Positions 21,689 through 33,130 of a stretch of DNA of 64,000 nt are shown piece after piece (within the stretch, counting starts at the first letter, position 1; each line of letters starts with the position of its first letter). Where the stretch lies: NCBI RefSeq assembly GCF_003697165.2, contig NZ_CP033092.2:3534001-3598000 (forward strand), read 5' to 3'. A program made the position numbers and the translations under genes. The stretch is from Escherichia coli DSM 30083 = JCM 1649 = ATCC 11775 (GTDB lineage: Bacteria; Pseudomonadota; Gammaproteobacteria; Enterobacterales; Enterobacteriaceae). The notes beneath the pieces were generated by a model. That model was not told the DNA's origin. It ran no database searches and saw only the letters and a program-made list of their open reading frames with translations.

Positions 21689-22645
21689 ATGAGACTCAGG
21701 AAATACAATAAAAGTTTGGGATGGTTGTCATTATTTGCAGGCACTGTATTGCTCAGTGGCTGTAATTCTGCGCTGTTAGATCCCAAAGGACAGATTGGTC
21801 TGGAGCAACGTTCACTGATACTGACGGCATTTGGCCTGATGTTGATTGTCGTTATTCCCGCAATCTTGATGGCTGTTGGTTTCGCCTGGAAGTACCGTGC
21901 GAGCAATAAAGATGCTAAGTACAGCCCGAACTGGTCACACTCCAATAAAGTGGAAGCTGTGGTCTGGACGGTACCTATCTTAATCATCATCTTCCTTGCG
22001 GTACTGACCTGGAAAACCACTCACGCTCTTGAGCCTAGCAAGCCGCTGGCACACGACGAGAAGCCCATTACCATCGAAGTGGTTTCCATGGACTGGAAAT
22101 GGTTCTTCATCTACCCGGAACAGGGCATTGCAGCCGTGAATGAAATCGCTTTCCCGGCGAACACTCCGGTGTACTTCAAAGTGACCTCCAACTCCGTGAT
22201 GAACTCCTTCTTCATTCCGCGTCTGGGTAGCCAGATTTATGCCATGGCCGGTATGCAGACTCGCCTGCATCTGATCGCCAACGAACCCGGTACTTATGAC
22301 GGTATCTCCGCCAGCTACAGCGGCCCGGGCTTCTCAGGCATGAAGTTCAAAGCTATTGCAACACCGGATCGCGCCGCATTCGACCAATGGGTCGCAAAAG
22401 CGAAACAGTCGCCGAACACCATGTCTGACATGGCTACGTTCGAAAAACTGGCCGCGCCTAGCGAATACAACCAGGTGGAATATTTCTCCAACGTGAAACC
22501 AGACTTGTTTGCCGATGTGATTAACAAGTTTATGGCTCACGGTAAGAGCATGGACATGACCCAGCCAGAAGGTGAGCACAGCGCACATGAAGGTATGGAA
22601 GGTATGGAAGGCATGGACATGAGCCACGCGGAATCCGCCCATTAA
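21689..22645 (+). CDS. cyoA: Cytochrome bo3 ubiquinol oxidase subunit II
   Basis: 318 residues. The lipoprotein signal has the lipobox LSGC (Cys25), then two transmembrane helices (about 43-65 and 90-110) and a periplasmic cupredoxin-fold domain with no CuA ligands, as in quinol oxidases. The ATG at 21689 is preceded by GAGGTCGTTAA. The C-terminal tail contains Gly-Met-Glu repeated three times before Gly-Met-Asp; I remember one copy fewer and 315 residues in K-12, so a 9-bp repeat (GGTATGGAA) appears expanded here. First gene of cyoABCDE, the main aerobic terminal oxidase, a proton pump. Confidence 0.98.
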   Translation: MRLRKYNKSLGWLSLFAGTVLLSGCNSALLDPKGQIGLEQRSLILTAFGLMLIVVIPAILMAVGFAWKYRASNKDAKYSPNWSHSNKVEAVVWTVPILIIIFLAVLTWKTTHALEPSKPLAHDEKPITIEVVSMDWKWFFIYPEQGIAAVNEIAFPANTPVYFKVTSNSVMNSFFIPRLGSQIYAMAGMQTRLHLIANEPGTYDGISASYSGPGFSGMKFKAIATPDRAAFDQWVAKAKQSPNTMSDMATFEKLAAPSEYNQVEYFSNVKPDLFADVINKFMAHGKSMDMTQPEGEHSAHEGMEGMEGMDMSHAESAH

Positions 22646-22654
22646 AGGGGTTGA

Positions 22655-25261
<2,607 letters not shown>

Positions 25262-25262
<1 letters not shown>

Positions 25263-25591
25263 TGAGTCATTCTAACGCAAGCAGCGGCGCATCCCATGGC
25301 AGCGTAAAGACCTACATGACAGGCTTTATCCTGTCGATAATCCTGACGGTAATTCCGTTCTGGATGGTGATGACAGGGGCTGCCTCTCCGGCCGTAATTC
25401 TGGGAACAATCCTGGCAATGGCAGTGGTACAGATTCTGGTGCATCTGGTGTGCTTCCTGCACATGAATACCAAATCAGATGAAGGCTGGAATATGACGGC
25501 ATTTGTCTTCACCGTGCTAATCATCGCCATCCTGGTTGTGGGCTCCATTTGGATTATGTGGAACCTCAACTACAACATGATGATGCACTAA
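25262..25591 (+). CDS. cyoD: Cytochrome bo3 ubiquinol oxidase subunit IV
   Basis: 109 residues with three transmembrane helices and the CyoD-family motif LVHLVCFLHMN in the second. It assists CuB binding to subunit I during assembly. A longer frame begins at 25181, but the ATG at 25262 overlaps the cyoC stop codon by one base, and the protein start Met-Ser-His-Ser is the familiar one. Confidence 0.97.
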
Positions 25592-25602
25592 GAGCGGCGG
25601 TT

Positions 25603-26493
25603 ATGATATTTAAGCAATACCTGCAAGTAACGAAACCAGGCATCATCTTTGGCAACCTGATCTCGGTGATTGGGGGATTCTTGCTGGCCTCAAAGGGCAG
25701 CATTGATTATCCCCTGTTTATCTACACGCTGGTTGGGGTGTCACTGGTTGTGGCGTCGGGTTGTGTGTTTAACAACTACATCGACAGGGATATCGACCGA
25801 AAGATGGAAAGGACGAAGAATCGGGTGCTGGTGAAAGGCCTGATCTCTCCTGCTGTCTCGCTGGTGTACGCCACCTTGCTGGGTATTGCTGGCTTTATGC
25901 TGCTGTGGTTTGGCGCGAATCCGCTGGCCTGCTGGCTGGGGGTGATGGGCTTTGTGGTTTATGTCGGCGTTTATAGCCTGTACATGAAACGTCATTCTGT
26001 CTACGGCACATTGATTGGTTCGCTCTCCGGCGCTGCGCCTCCGGTGATCGGTTACTGTGCGGTAACCGGCGAGTTCGATAGCGGCGCAGCGATCCTGCTG
26101 GCTATCTTCAGCCTGTGGCAGATGCCTCACTCTTATGCCATAGCCATTTTCCGCTTTAAGGATTATCAGGCGGCAAACATTCCGGTACTGCCGGTGGTGA
26201 AAGGCATTTCGGTGGCGAAGAATCACATCACGCTGTATATCATCGCCTTTGCCGTTGCCACGCTGATGCTCTCTCTTGGCGGCTACGCTGGGTATAAATA
26301 TCTGGTGGTCGCCGCTGCGGTGAGCGTCTGGTGGTTAGGCATGGCTCTGCGCGGCTATAAAGTTGCTGATGACAGAATCTGGGCGCGCAAGCTGTTCGGT
26401 TTCTCTATCATCGCCATCACTGCCCTCTCGGTGATGATGTCCGTTGATTTTATGGTGCCGGACTCGCATACGCTGCTGGCTGCTGTGTGGTAA
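25603..26493 (+). CDS. cyoE: Protoheme IX farnesyltransferase (heme O synthase)
   Basis: A 296-residue UbiA-family prenyltransferase with about nine transmembrane helices. The first Asp-rich motif is NNYIDRDIDRKMERT at 57-71 (Asp61, Asp65). A second conserved region lies around the WQMPHSYAIAIFRFKDY stretch. It transfers a farnesyl group to protoheme to make heme O for CyoB. The ATG at 25603 has an AGCGGCGG ribosome-binding site; the frame upstream lies inside cyoD. Last gene of the operon, followed by a strong terminator. Confidence 0.98.
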   Translation: MIFKQYLQVTKPGIIFGNLISVIGGFLLASKGSIDYPLFIYTLVGVSLVVASGCVFNNYIDRDIDRKMERTKNRVLVKGLISPAVSLVYATLLGIAGFMLLWFGANPLACWLGVMGFVVYVGVYSLYMKRHSVYGTLIGSLSGAAPPVIGYCAVTGEFDSGAAILLAIFSLWQMPHSYAIAIFRFKDYQAANIPVLPVVKGISVAKNHITLYIIAFAVATLMLSLGGYAGYKYLVVAAAVSVWWLGMALRGYKVADDRIWARKLFGFSIIAITALSVMMSVDFMVPDSHTLLAAVW

Positions 26494-26510
26494 CACAACC
26501 TCTCAGTTAA

Positions 26511-26537
26511 AAAGGTGCTACGGCACCTTTTTTCTTA
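26511..26537 (+). terminator. Terminator of the cyo operon
   Basis: AAAGGTGC-TACG-GCACCTTT followed by TTTCTT, 18 bp after the cyoE stop. Confidence 0.94.
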
Positions 26538-26641
26538 GCATTAGAATCATATCCCTCTCGAAATATTTACTAAAAAATCCGCATGTTTACCCCATTCGTT
26601 TGCCGCTTTACACTAGTCGCGAATTTAAAACAGAGGTGGTA

Positions 26642-28006
26642 ATGAACGATTATAAAATGACGCCAGGTGAGCGGCGCGCGACCTGGGGTTTAGGGACCGT
26701 ATTTTCATTACGCATGCTGGGCATGTTCATGGTTCTGCCGGTTCTGACCACGTACGGCATGGCTCTGCAAGGTGCCAGCGAAGCATTAATCGGTATTGCC
26801 ATTGGTATTTATGGTCTGACTCAGGCCGTTTTTCAGATTCCGTTTGGCCTGCTTTCAGACCGCATTGGTCGCAAACCATTAATTGTCGGTGGGCTGGCGG
26901 TGTTTGCCGCCGGTAGCGTTATCGCTGCGCTCTCTGACTCCATCTGGGGAATTATTCTGGGCCGGGCGCTACAAGGCTCCGGTGCGATTGCCGCTGCCGT
27001 TATGGCGCTGCTTTCCGATCTCACGCGCGAACAAAACCGCACCAAAGCGATGGCGTTTATCGGCGTGAGCTTTGGCATTACCTTTGCCATTGCGATGGTG
27101 CTTGGCCCGATCATCACTCACAAACTTGGGCTGCACGTGCTGTTCTGGATGATCGCTATTCTGGCAACAACCGGCATTGCGTTGACCATTTGGGTTGTGC
27201 CCAACAGTAGCACTCACGTACTTAATCGTGAGTCCGGAATGGTGAAAGGCAGTTTCAGTAAAGTGCTGGCGGAACCGCGGCTGCTGAAACTCAACTTTGG
27301 CATTATGTGTCTGCATATTTTGCTGATGTCGACCTTTGTTGCCCTGCCCGGACAGCTGGCTGATGCGGGGTTCCCGGCGGCTGAACACTGGAAGGTCTAC
27401 CTGGCAACGATGTTAATCGCCTTTGGCTCGGTCGTGCCTTTCATTATCTACGCTGAAGTTAAGCGCAAAATGAAGCAAGTCTTTGTCTTTTGCGTCGGGT
27501 TGATCGTGGTCGCGGAAATTGTGTTGTGGAACGCACAAACGCAGTTCTGGCAACTGGTGGTCGGCGTGCAGCTTTTCTTTGTGGCGTTTAATTTGATGGA
27601 AGCCCTTCTGCCTTCACTTATCAGTAAAGAATCGCCAGCAGGTTACAAAGGTACGGCGATGGGTGTTTACTCCACCAGCCAGTTTCTTGGCGTGGCGATT
27701 GGCGGTTCGCTGGGCGGCTGGATTGACGGCATGTTTGACGGTCAGGGCGTATTTCTCGCTGGCGCAATGCTGGCCGCAGTGTGGCTGGCAGTCGCCAGTA
27801 CCATGAAAGAACCGCCGTATGTCAGCAGCTTGCGCATTGAAATCCCGGCGAACATTGCCGCAAACGAGGCGTTAAAAGTGCGTTTGCTGGAAACTGAAGG
27901 CATCAAAGAAGTGTTGATTGCAGAAGAAGAACATTCAGCTTATGTGAAAATCGACAGCAAAGTGACGAATCGCTTTGAGGTTGAACAGGCAATTCGCCAG
28001 GCATAA
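26642..28006 (+). CDS. yajR: MFS transporter YajR with C-terminal YAM domain
   Basis: 454 residues: 12 transmembrane helices with the MFS signature GLLSDRIGRKPLI after helix 2 (about 69-81), then a soluble ferredoxin-like domain (YAM domain, about 388-454). It belongs to the drug:proton antiporter type of the MFS; the physiological substrate is unknown. The frame begins upstream at 26444, overlapping cyoE, but the ATG at 26642 follows an AGAGGTGGTA ribosome-binding site. Monocistronic, between the cyo terminator and a BIME. Confidence 0.94.
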   Translation: MNDYKMTPGERRATWGLGTVFSLRMLGMFMVLPVLTTYGMALQGASEALIGIAIGIYGLTQAVFQIPFGLLSDRIGRKPLIVGGLAVFAAGSVIAALSDSIWGIILGRALQGSGAIAAAVMALLSDLTREQNRTKAMAFIGVSFGITFAIAMVLGPIITHKLGLHVLFWMIAILATTGIALTIWVVPNSSTHVLNRESGMVKGSFSKVLAEPRLLKLNFGIMCLHILLMSTFVALPGQLADAGFPAAEHWKVYLATMLIAFGSVVPFIIYAEVKRKMKQVFVFCVGLIVVAEIVLWNAQTQFWQLVVGVQLFFVAFNLMEALLPSLISKESPAGYKGTAMGVYSTSQFLGVAIGGSLGGWIDGMFDGQGVFLAGAMLAAVWLAVASTMKEPPYVSSLRIEIPANIAANEALKVRLLETEGIKEVLIAEEEHSAYVKIDSKVTNRFEVEQAIRQA

Positions 28007-28020
28007 AAGCGAGGCGAAAT

Positions 28021-28108
28021 TGCCTGCTGCGCTACGCTTATCAGGCCTACTAAGTTCCTGAGTTACAAACCTTTGTAGGCCGAATCAGGCGTTCATGCCG
28101 CATCTGAC
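28021..28108. repeat. BIME (two REP units) between yajR and yajQ
   Basis: A REP-like unit at 28021-28050 (TGCGCTACGCTTATCAGGCC) faces a second unit at 28075-28108 that starts GTAGGCCGAATCAGG. The opposite orientation and short spacer are the standard bacterial interspersed mosaic element layout. It sits between the convergent ends of yajR and yajQ. Confidence 0.85.
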
Positions 28109-28133
28109 ATGAACAAAGCGCAGGTTGTCGCGA

Positions 28134-28625
28134 TTAATCGCGGAAGTTTTTGAACTGGAACGGCTGACCGAGATCGCCACCACGTACCATCGCCATGACA
28201 GCCTGTAAATCATCACGAGATTTACCCGTTACGCGGATCTCATCGCCCTGAATTTGCGCCTGCACTTTCAGTTTGCTGTCTTTGATCATTTTGACGATTT
28301 TCTTCTGAGTCGCGCTCTCAATGCCCTGTTTCAGTTTCGCTTCCACAAACCAGGTTTTACCGCTATGAACGATATTTTCCGGTACATCCAGTGAACTGCC
28401 TTCAATGCCGCGCTTCAGCAGCTTGGCACGCAGAATATCCAGCAACTGATTGACCTGGAAGTCGGACTCGCTCAACACTTTGATGGTTTTGCTGGCGTCA
28501 TTCAGCTCAAATGAAGCTTCAACATTACGGAAGTCAAAACGGGACTCCACTTCGCGGCTCGCGTTATCGACCGCGTTACGTGCTTCCTGAAGATCAACTT
28601 CAGAGACAATATCGAAAGATGGCAT
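28134..28625 (-). CDS. yajQ: Nucleotide-binding protein YajQ
   Basis: 163 residues, the whole length matched by the YajQ/UPF0234 family (two ferredoxin-like domains, [20 protein letters not shown] start). Members bind nucleotides and RNA, and the Xanthomonas and Pseudomonas homologues bind cyclic di-GMP and control virulence. The role in E. coli is not established. The ATG at 28625 has GGGAGAGGAAAAG as ribosome-binding site; the longer open frame to 28793 crosses the inverted repeat described next. Divergent from panE. Confidence 0.94.
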
Positions 28626-28702
28626 CTTTTCCTCTCCCTTCATTTTTGATGCGAAGCATAATACCCGCAAAGTTAAATAACCGACAGTCCCGCACCAGGA
28701 CG

Positions 28703-28750
28703 TATCCCTTAATTGTGCATAGTCGCAACAGCATGCACAATTAAGGGATA
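28703..28750. repeat. 18-bp perfect inverted repeat between divergent yajQ and panE
   Basis: TATCCCTTAATTGTGCAT at 28703-28720 and its exact complement ATGCACAATTAAGGGATA at 28733-28750 flank a 12-bp centre. It lies 78 bp upstream of yajQ and 43 bp upstream of panE. Such a symmetry between divergent genes suggests two copies of an operator or a cruciform-forming element; no known motif was recognised. Confidence 0.85.
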
Positions 28751-28792
28751 GCCTTATTGAACACCCGGAGTGGTTGCGGGTGAGGAGGAACA

Positions 28793-29704
28793 ATGAAAAT
28801 TACCGTATTGGGATGCGGTGCCTTAGGGCAATTATGGCTTACAGCACTTTGTAAACAGGGTCACGAAGTTCAGGGCTGGCTGCGCGTACCGCAACCTTAT
28901 TGTAGCGTGAATCTGGTTGAGACAGATGGTTCGATATTTAACGAGTCTCTGACCGCCAACGATCCCGATTTTCTCGCCACCAGCGATCTGCTCCTGGTGA
29001 CGCTGAAAGCATGGCAGGTTTCCGATGCCGTCAAAAGCCTCGCGTCCACACTGCCTGTAACCACGCCAATACTGTTAATTCACAACGGCATGGGCACCAT
29101 CGAAGAGTTGCAAAACATTCAGCAGCCATTACTGATGGGCACCACCACCCATGCCGCTCGCCGCGACGGCAATGTCATTATTCATGTGGCAAACGGTATC
29201 ACGCATATTGGTCCGGCACGGCAACAGGACGGCGATTACAGTTATCTGGCGGATATTTTGCAAACCGTATTGCCTGACGTCGCGTGGCATAACAATATTC
29301 GCGCCGAGCTGTGGCGCAAGCTGGCAGTCAACTGTGTGATTAATCCACTGACCGCCACCTGGAATTGCCCGAATGGTGAATTACGTCATCATCCGCAAGA
29401 AATTATGCAGATATGCGAAGAAGTCGCGGCAGTGATCGAACGCGAAGGGCATCATACTTCAGCAGAAGATTTGCGTGATTACGTGATGCAGGTGATTGAT
29501 GCCACAGCGGAAAATATCTCGTCGATGTTGCAGGATATCCGCGCGCTGCGCCACACCGAAATCGACTATATCAATGGTTTTCTCTTACGCCGCGCCCGCG
29601 CGCATGGGATTGCCGTACCGGAAAACACCCGCCTGTTTGAAATGGTAAAAAGAAAGGAGAGTGAATATGAGCGCATCGGCACTGGTTTGCCTCGCCCCTG
29701 GTAG
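28793..29704 (+). CDS. panE: 2-dehydropantoate 2-reductase PanE (ApbA)
   Basis: 303 residues. The N-terminal Rossmann fold has GCGALG at 7-12 for NADPH, and the C-terminal helical domain carries the catalytic Lys176 ([17 protein letters not shown]). It reduces ketopantoate to pantoate for coenzyme A synthesis; apbA mutants also affect thiamine synthesis. The ATG at 28793 has a strong GAGGAGGAAC ribosome-binding site. Its last 38 bp overlap the start of yajL in another frame, so the two are translationally coupled. Confidence 0.97.
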
Positions 29705-30257
29705 TGAAGAGACTGAAGCCGTCACCACTATCGACCTCTTGGTTCGCGGCGGTATCAAAGTCACCACTGCCAGCGTCGCCAGCGATGGTAACCTGGCGAT
29801 TACCTGCTCGCGCGGCGTGAAGCTGCTGGCGGATGCGCCGCTGGTTGAAGTGGCTGATGGCGAATATGACGTGATTGTGCTGCCTGGTGGCATCAAAGGC
29901 GCAGAGTGTTTTCGCGATAGCACCCTGCTGGTTGAAACCGTTAAACAGTTCCACCGTTCCGGGCGTATCGTCGCGGCTATTTGCGCCGCGCCAGCCACCG
30001 TGCTGGTCCCGCACGATATCTTCCCGATTGGCAATATGACCGGCTTCCCGACGCTGAAAGACAAAATACCCGCCGAACAATGGCAGGACAAGCGCGTCGT
30101 CTGGGATGCACGGGTAAAATTGCTGACCAGCCAGGGGCCAGGTACAGCTATCGACTTTGGTCTGAAAATTATCGACCTGCTGGTTGGGCGCGAGAAAGCC
30201 CATGAAGTGGCATCACAACTGGTGATGGCGGCAGGGATTTATAATTATTACGAGTAG
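29667..30257 (+). CDS. yajL: DJ-1/PfpI family protein YajL (deglycase/chaperone)
   Basis: 196 residues of the DJ-1/ThiJ fold. The reactive Cys106 is in the nucleophile elbow AAICAAPA, with Glu15 close by, as in human DJ-1. Reported roles are protection of thiol proteins, chaperone action under oxidative stress, and glyoxal-adduct repair, which is debated. The older name thiJ is misleading. A GTG two codons upstream (29661) is an alternative start; AAAGGAGAG precedes. It overlaps the panE end by 38 bp and faces thiI across a REP. Confidence 0.96.
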   Translation: MSASALVCLAPGSEETEAVTTIDLLVRGGIKVTTASVASDGNLAITCSRGVKLLADAPLVEVADGEYDVIVLPGGIKGAECFRDSTLLVETVKQFHRSGRIVAAICAAPATVLVPHDIFPIGNMTGFPTLKDKIPAEQWQDKRVVWDARVKLLTSQGPGTAIDFGLKIIDLLVGREKAHEVASQLVMAAGIYNYYE

Positions 30258-30258
30258 T

Positions 30259-30299
30259 GTCGGATGCGGTAAACGTCGCATCTGACCAGATGCGACGTT
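30259..30299. repeat. REP element with long perfect hairpin between yajL and thiI
   Basis: A REP-type head (GTCGGATGCGG) is followed by AACGTCGCATCTG (30272-30284) and its exact complement CAGATGCGACGTT (30287-30299), only two bases apart. It lies immediately after yajL and 11 bp before the thiI stop, between convergent genes. Confidence 0.85.
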
Positions 30300-30310
30300 A
30301 CAACCACATA

Positions 30311-31759
30311 TTACGGGCGATACACCTTCACATTGTTAAAGCCCTGCTCGCGCAGATAGAGCGCCTGCAGGCGGCTCATCACCCCGCGCTCACACCACAA
30401 CAGCCAGGTTTTGCTCTGGTCGAGATCGCCAAATTTGGTGCTCAGTTTATAGAACGGCAGAGAAACCACATCAATCCCTTCGACTTTCAGTGGCTTATCT
30501 TCCTGTTCATCGATAGAACGGATATCGAGGATCACGTCGTTCGGGCCGAAGCCATTGACGGTTTCCACTTCCACCACTTCCTGCTCGGTCTGCTGGGCGA
30601 TTTCGCGGATATCAACGTTATTCGCTTCCTCCACCACTTTATCGAGAATGCTGAAGTCGAACTTCTCTTCTTCCGCTTCAATCTTCGATTTAACCGCTTT
30701 CACCGTCGGGCTTTTGGAAATCACGCCGCAATATTCCGGCATCGTGCGGGCAAAGTCTTCGGTGCCAATCTGGCGAGCCAGGTTGATGATGTGCTCTTTG
30801 TCGTAAGAGATCAGCGGACGCAGGATCAGCGTATCGGAGACGTTATCAATCAGGCGTAGGTTGGTCAGCGTCTGGCTGGACACCTGGCCGAGCGCTTCAC
30901 CGGTAACCAGCGCCTGTACGCCGTAACGTTCTGCCACTTTGGACGCGGCACGCACCATCATACGCTTGAGGATAACGCCCATCTGACCGTCGTCGATTTT
31001 CTCGAGAATTTCCCCGACGACCGGTTCAAAATTAATAGCGACAAAACGCACGCGGTGGGAGCTGCCAAAGCGGTTCCACAGATAATGCGCCACCTGACGT
31101 ACGCCAATTTCATGCGCCGCGCCGCCGAGGTTAAAGAAGCAGTAATGCACGCGGCAGCCGCGACGCATCAACATATAACTGGAAACACCGGAGTCGAAAC
31201 CACCGGAAATGAGCGACAACACATCTTCCTGGGTGCCGATCGGGAAACCGCCAATACCTTCGTAGCGGCCTTTAATCAGCAGCAGACGATCGTCTTCCAC
31301 TTCCAGATGGACAGTCACTTCCGGATTGGTCAGCTTCACGCGCGCGGATTCAATATGCTGATTTAAACCGCCGCCGACGTAACGTTCCACATCAATCGAG
31401 CTAAAATCATGTTTGCCGCGGCGCTTCACGCGTACGCAGAAGGTTTTGCCTTCCAGCTGATCGCGATATTGAACCAACGCTTTCTCGAAAATATCGTGCA
31501 TGTCGGTAAACGGCACGTCTTCGACTTCGAGAATATGGTGGATACCCGGAATACGGGTCAGGGCGTCGCGAATAGCCAGACGCTGGTTTTCATCTTTTGC
31601 GCGAACTTCGATGTTATCCCAGTGACGGACGACAGCGAGCGTCTCATCATAGTGCTTTAAAACGTTACGAATGTTCCCGGTAAGGATTTTTATAAAGCGC
31701 AAGCGCACAGATTGGCTTTTGATGGTGATTTCCGGGAACAATTTAATGATAAACTTCAT
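30311..31759 (-). CDS. thiI: tRNA 4-thiouridine synthase / thiamine sulfur carrier enzyme ThiI
   Basis: 482 residues: N-terminal ferredoxin-like and THUMP RNA-binding domains (to about 165), an adenylating PP-loop domain (P-loop SGGFDSG near 183-189), and a C-terminal rhodanese domain with the persulfide Cys456 (LLWCERGV); Cys344 (MPEYCGVIS) is the resolving partner. It takes sulfur from IscS and makes 4-thiouridine at position 8 of tRNA, and sulfurates ThiS for the thiamine thiazole. Presence of the rhodanese domain indicates the bifunctional enterobacterial form. Divergent from xseB-ispA-dxs. Confidence 0.98.
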
Positions 31760-31964
31760 GGCGGCAATGGTTCGTTGGCAAGCCTTAAGCGACTTGTATA
31801 GGGAAAAATACAGCAGCCCACACCTGCGGCTGCATCCAGGCGCGGAAGTATACCACTAACATCGCTTTGCTGCGCACATCACCTTACCATTGCGCGTTAT
31901 TTGCTATTTGCCCTGAGTCCGTTACCATGACGGGGCGAAAAATATTGAGAGTCAGACATTCATT

Positions 31965-32207
31965 ATGCCGAAGAAAAATGAGGCTCCCGCCAGCTTTGAA
32001 AAGGCGCTGAGCGAGCTGGAACAGATTGTAACCCGTCTGGAAAGTGGCGACCTGCCGCTGGAAGAGGCGCTGAACGAGTTCGAACGCGGCGTGCAGCTGG
32101 CACGTCAGGGGCAGGCCAAATTACAACAAGCCGAACAGCGCGTACAAATTCTGCTGTCTGACAATGAAGACGCCTCTCTAACCCCTTTTACACCGGACAA
32201 TGAGTAA
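31965..32207 (+). CDS. xseB: Exodeoxyribonuclease VII small subunit
   Basis: 80 residues, the XseB family as a whole ([36 protein letters not shown] coiled core at about 12-46, a long helical hairpin). With XseA it degrades single-stranded DNA. The TAA stop overlaps the ispA ATG by one base. First gene of xseB-ispA-dxs; the 205-bp gap to thiI contains the divergent promoters, where I recognise no specific motif. Confidence 0.97.
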
Positions 32208-33106
32208 TGGACTTTCCGCAGCAACTCGAAGCCTGCGTTAAGCAGGCCAACCAGGCGCTGAGCCGTTTTATCGCCCCACTGCCCTTTCAGAACACTCCCG
32301 TGGTCGAAACCATGCAGTATGGCGCATTATTAGGTGGTAAGCGCCTGCGACCTTTCCTGGTTTATGCCACTGGTCATATGTTCGGCGTTAGCACAAACAC
32401 ACTGGACGCACCCGCTGCCGCCGTAGAGTGTATCCACGCTTACTCATTAATTCATGATGATTTACCGGCGATGGATGATGACGATCTGCGTCGCGGTTTG
32501 CCGACCTGCCATGTGAAGTTTGGCGAAGCAAACGCGATTCTCGCTGGCGATGCTTTACAAACGCTGGCGTTCTCGATTTTAAGCGATGCAGATATGCCGG
32601 AAGTGTCGGATCGCGACAGAATTTCGATGATTTCTGAACTGGCGAGCGCCAGCGGTATTGCCGGAATGTGCGGTGGTCAGGCATTAGATTTAGACGCGGA
32701 AGGCAAACGCGTACCTCTGGACGCGCTTGAGCGTATACATCGTCATAAAACTGGCGCATTGATTCGCGCCGCCGTTCGCCTTGGTGCATTAAGCGCCGGA
32801 GATAAAGGGCGTCGTGCTCTGCCAGTACTCGACAAGTACGCAGAGAGCATCGGCCTTGCCTTCCAGGTTCAGGATGACATCCTGGATGTGGTAGGAGATA
32901 CTGCAACGTTGGGAAAACGCCAGGGTGCCGATCAGCAACTTGGTAAAAGTACCTACCCTGCACTTCTGGGTCTTGAGCAAGCCCGGAAGAAAGCCCGGGA
33001 TCTGATCGACGATGCCCGTCAGTCGCTGAAACAACTGGCTGAACAGTCACTCGATACCTCGGCACTGGAAGCGCTAGCGGACTACATCATCCAGCGTAAT
33101 AAATAA
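32207..33106 (+). CDS. ispA: Farnesyl diphosphate synthase IspA
   Basis: A 299-residue trans-isoprenyl diphosphate synthase. The first Asp-rich motif DDLPAMDDDD is at 84-93 and the second QVQDDILDVVG near 220-230 (Asp223, Asp224, Asp227). It condenses DMAPP/GPP with IPP to make farnesyl diphosphate for quinones, undecaprenyl phosphate and heme O (cyoE). It starts inside the xseB stop codon and is 24 bp upstream of dxs, the first pathway enzyme. Confidence 0.98.
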   Translation: MDFPQQLEACVKQANQALSRFIAPLPFQNTPVVETMQYGALLGGKRLRPFLVYATGHMFGVSTNTLDAPAAAVECIHAYSLIHDDLPAMDDDDLRRGLPTCHVKFGEANAILAGDALQTLAFSILSDADMPEVSDRDRISMISELASASGIAGMCGGQALDLDAEGKRVPLDALERIHRHKTGALIRAAVRLGALSAGDKGRRALPVLDKYAESIGLAFQVQDDILDVVGDTATLGKRQGADQQLGKSTYPALLGLEQARKKARDLIDDARQSLKQLAEQSLDTSALEALADYIIQRNK

Positions 33107-33130
33107 ACAATAAGTATTAATAGGCCCCTG

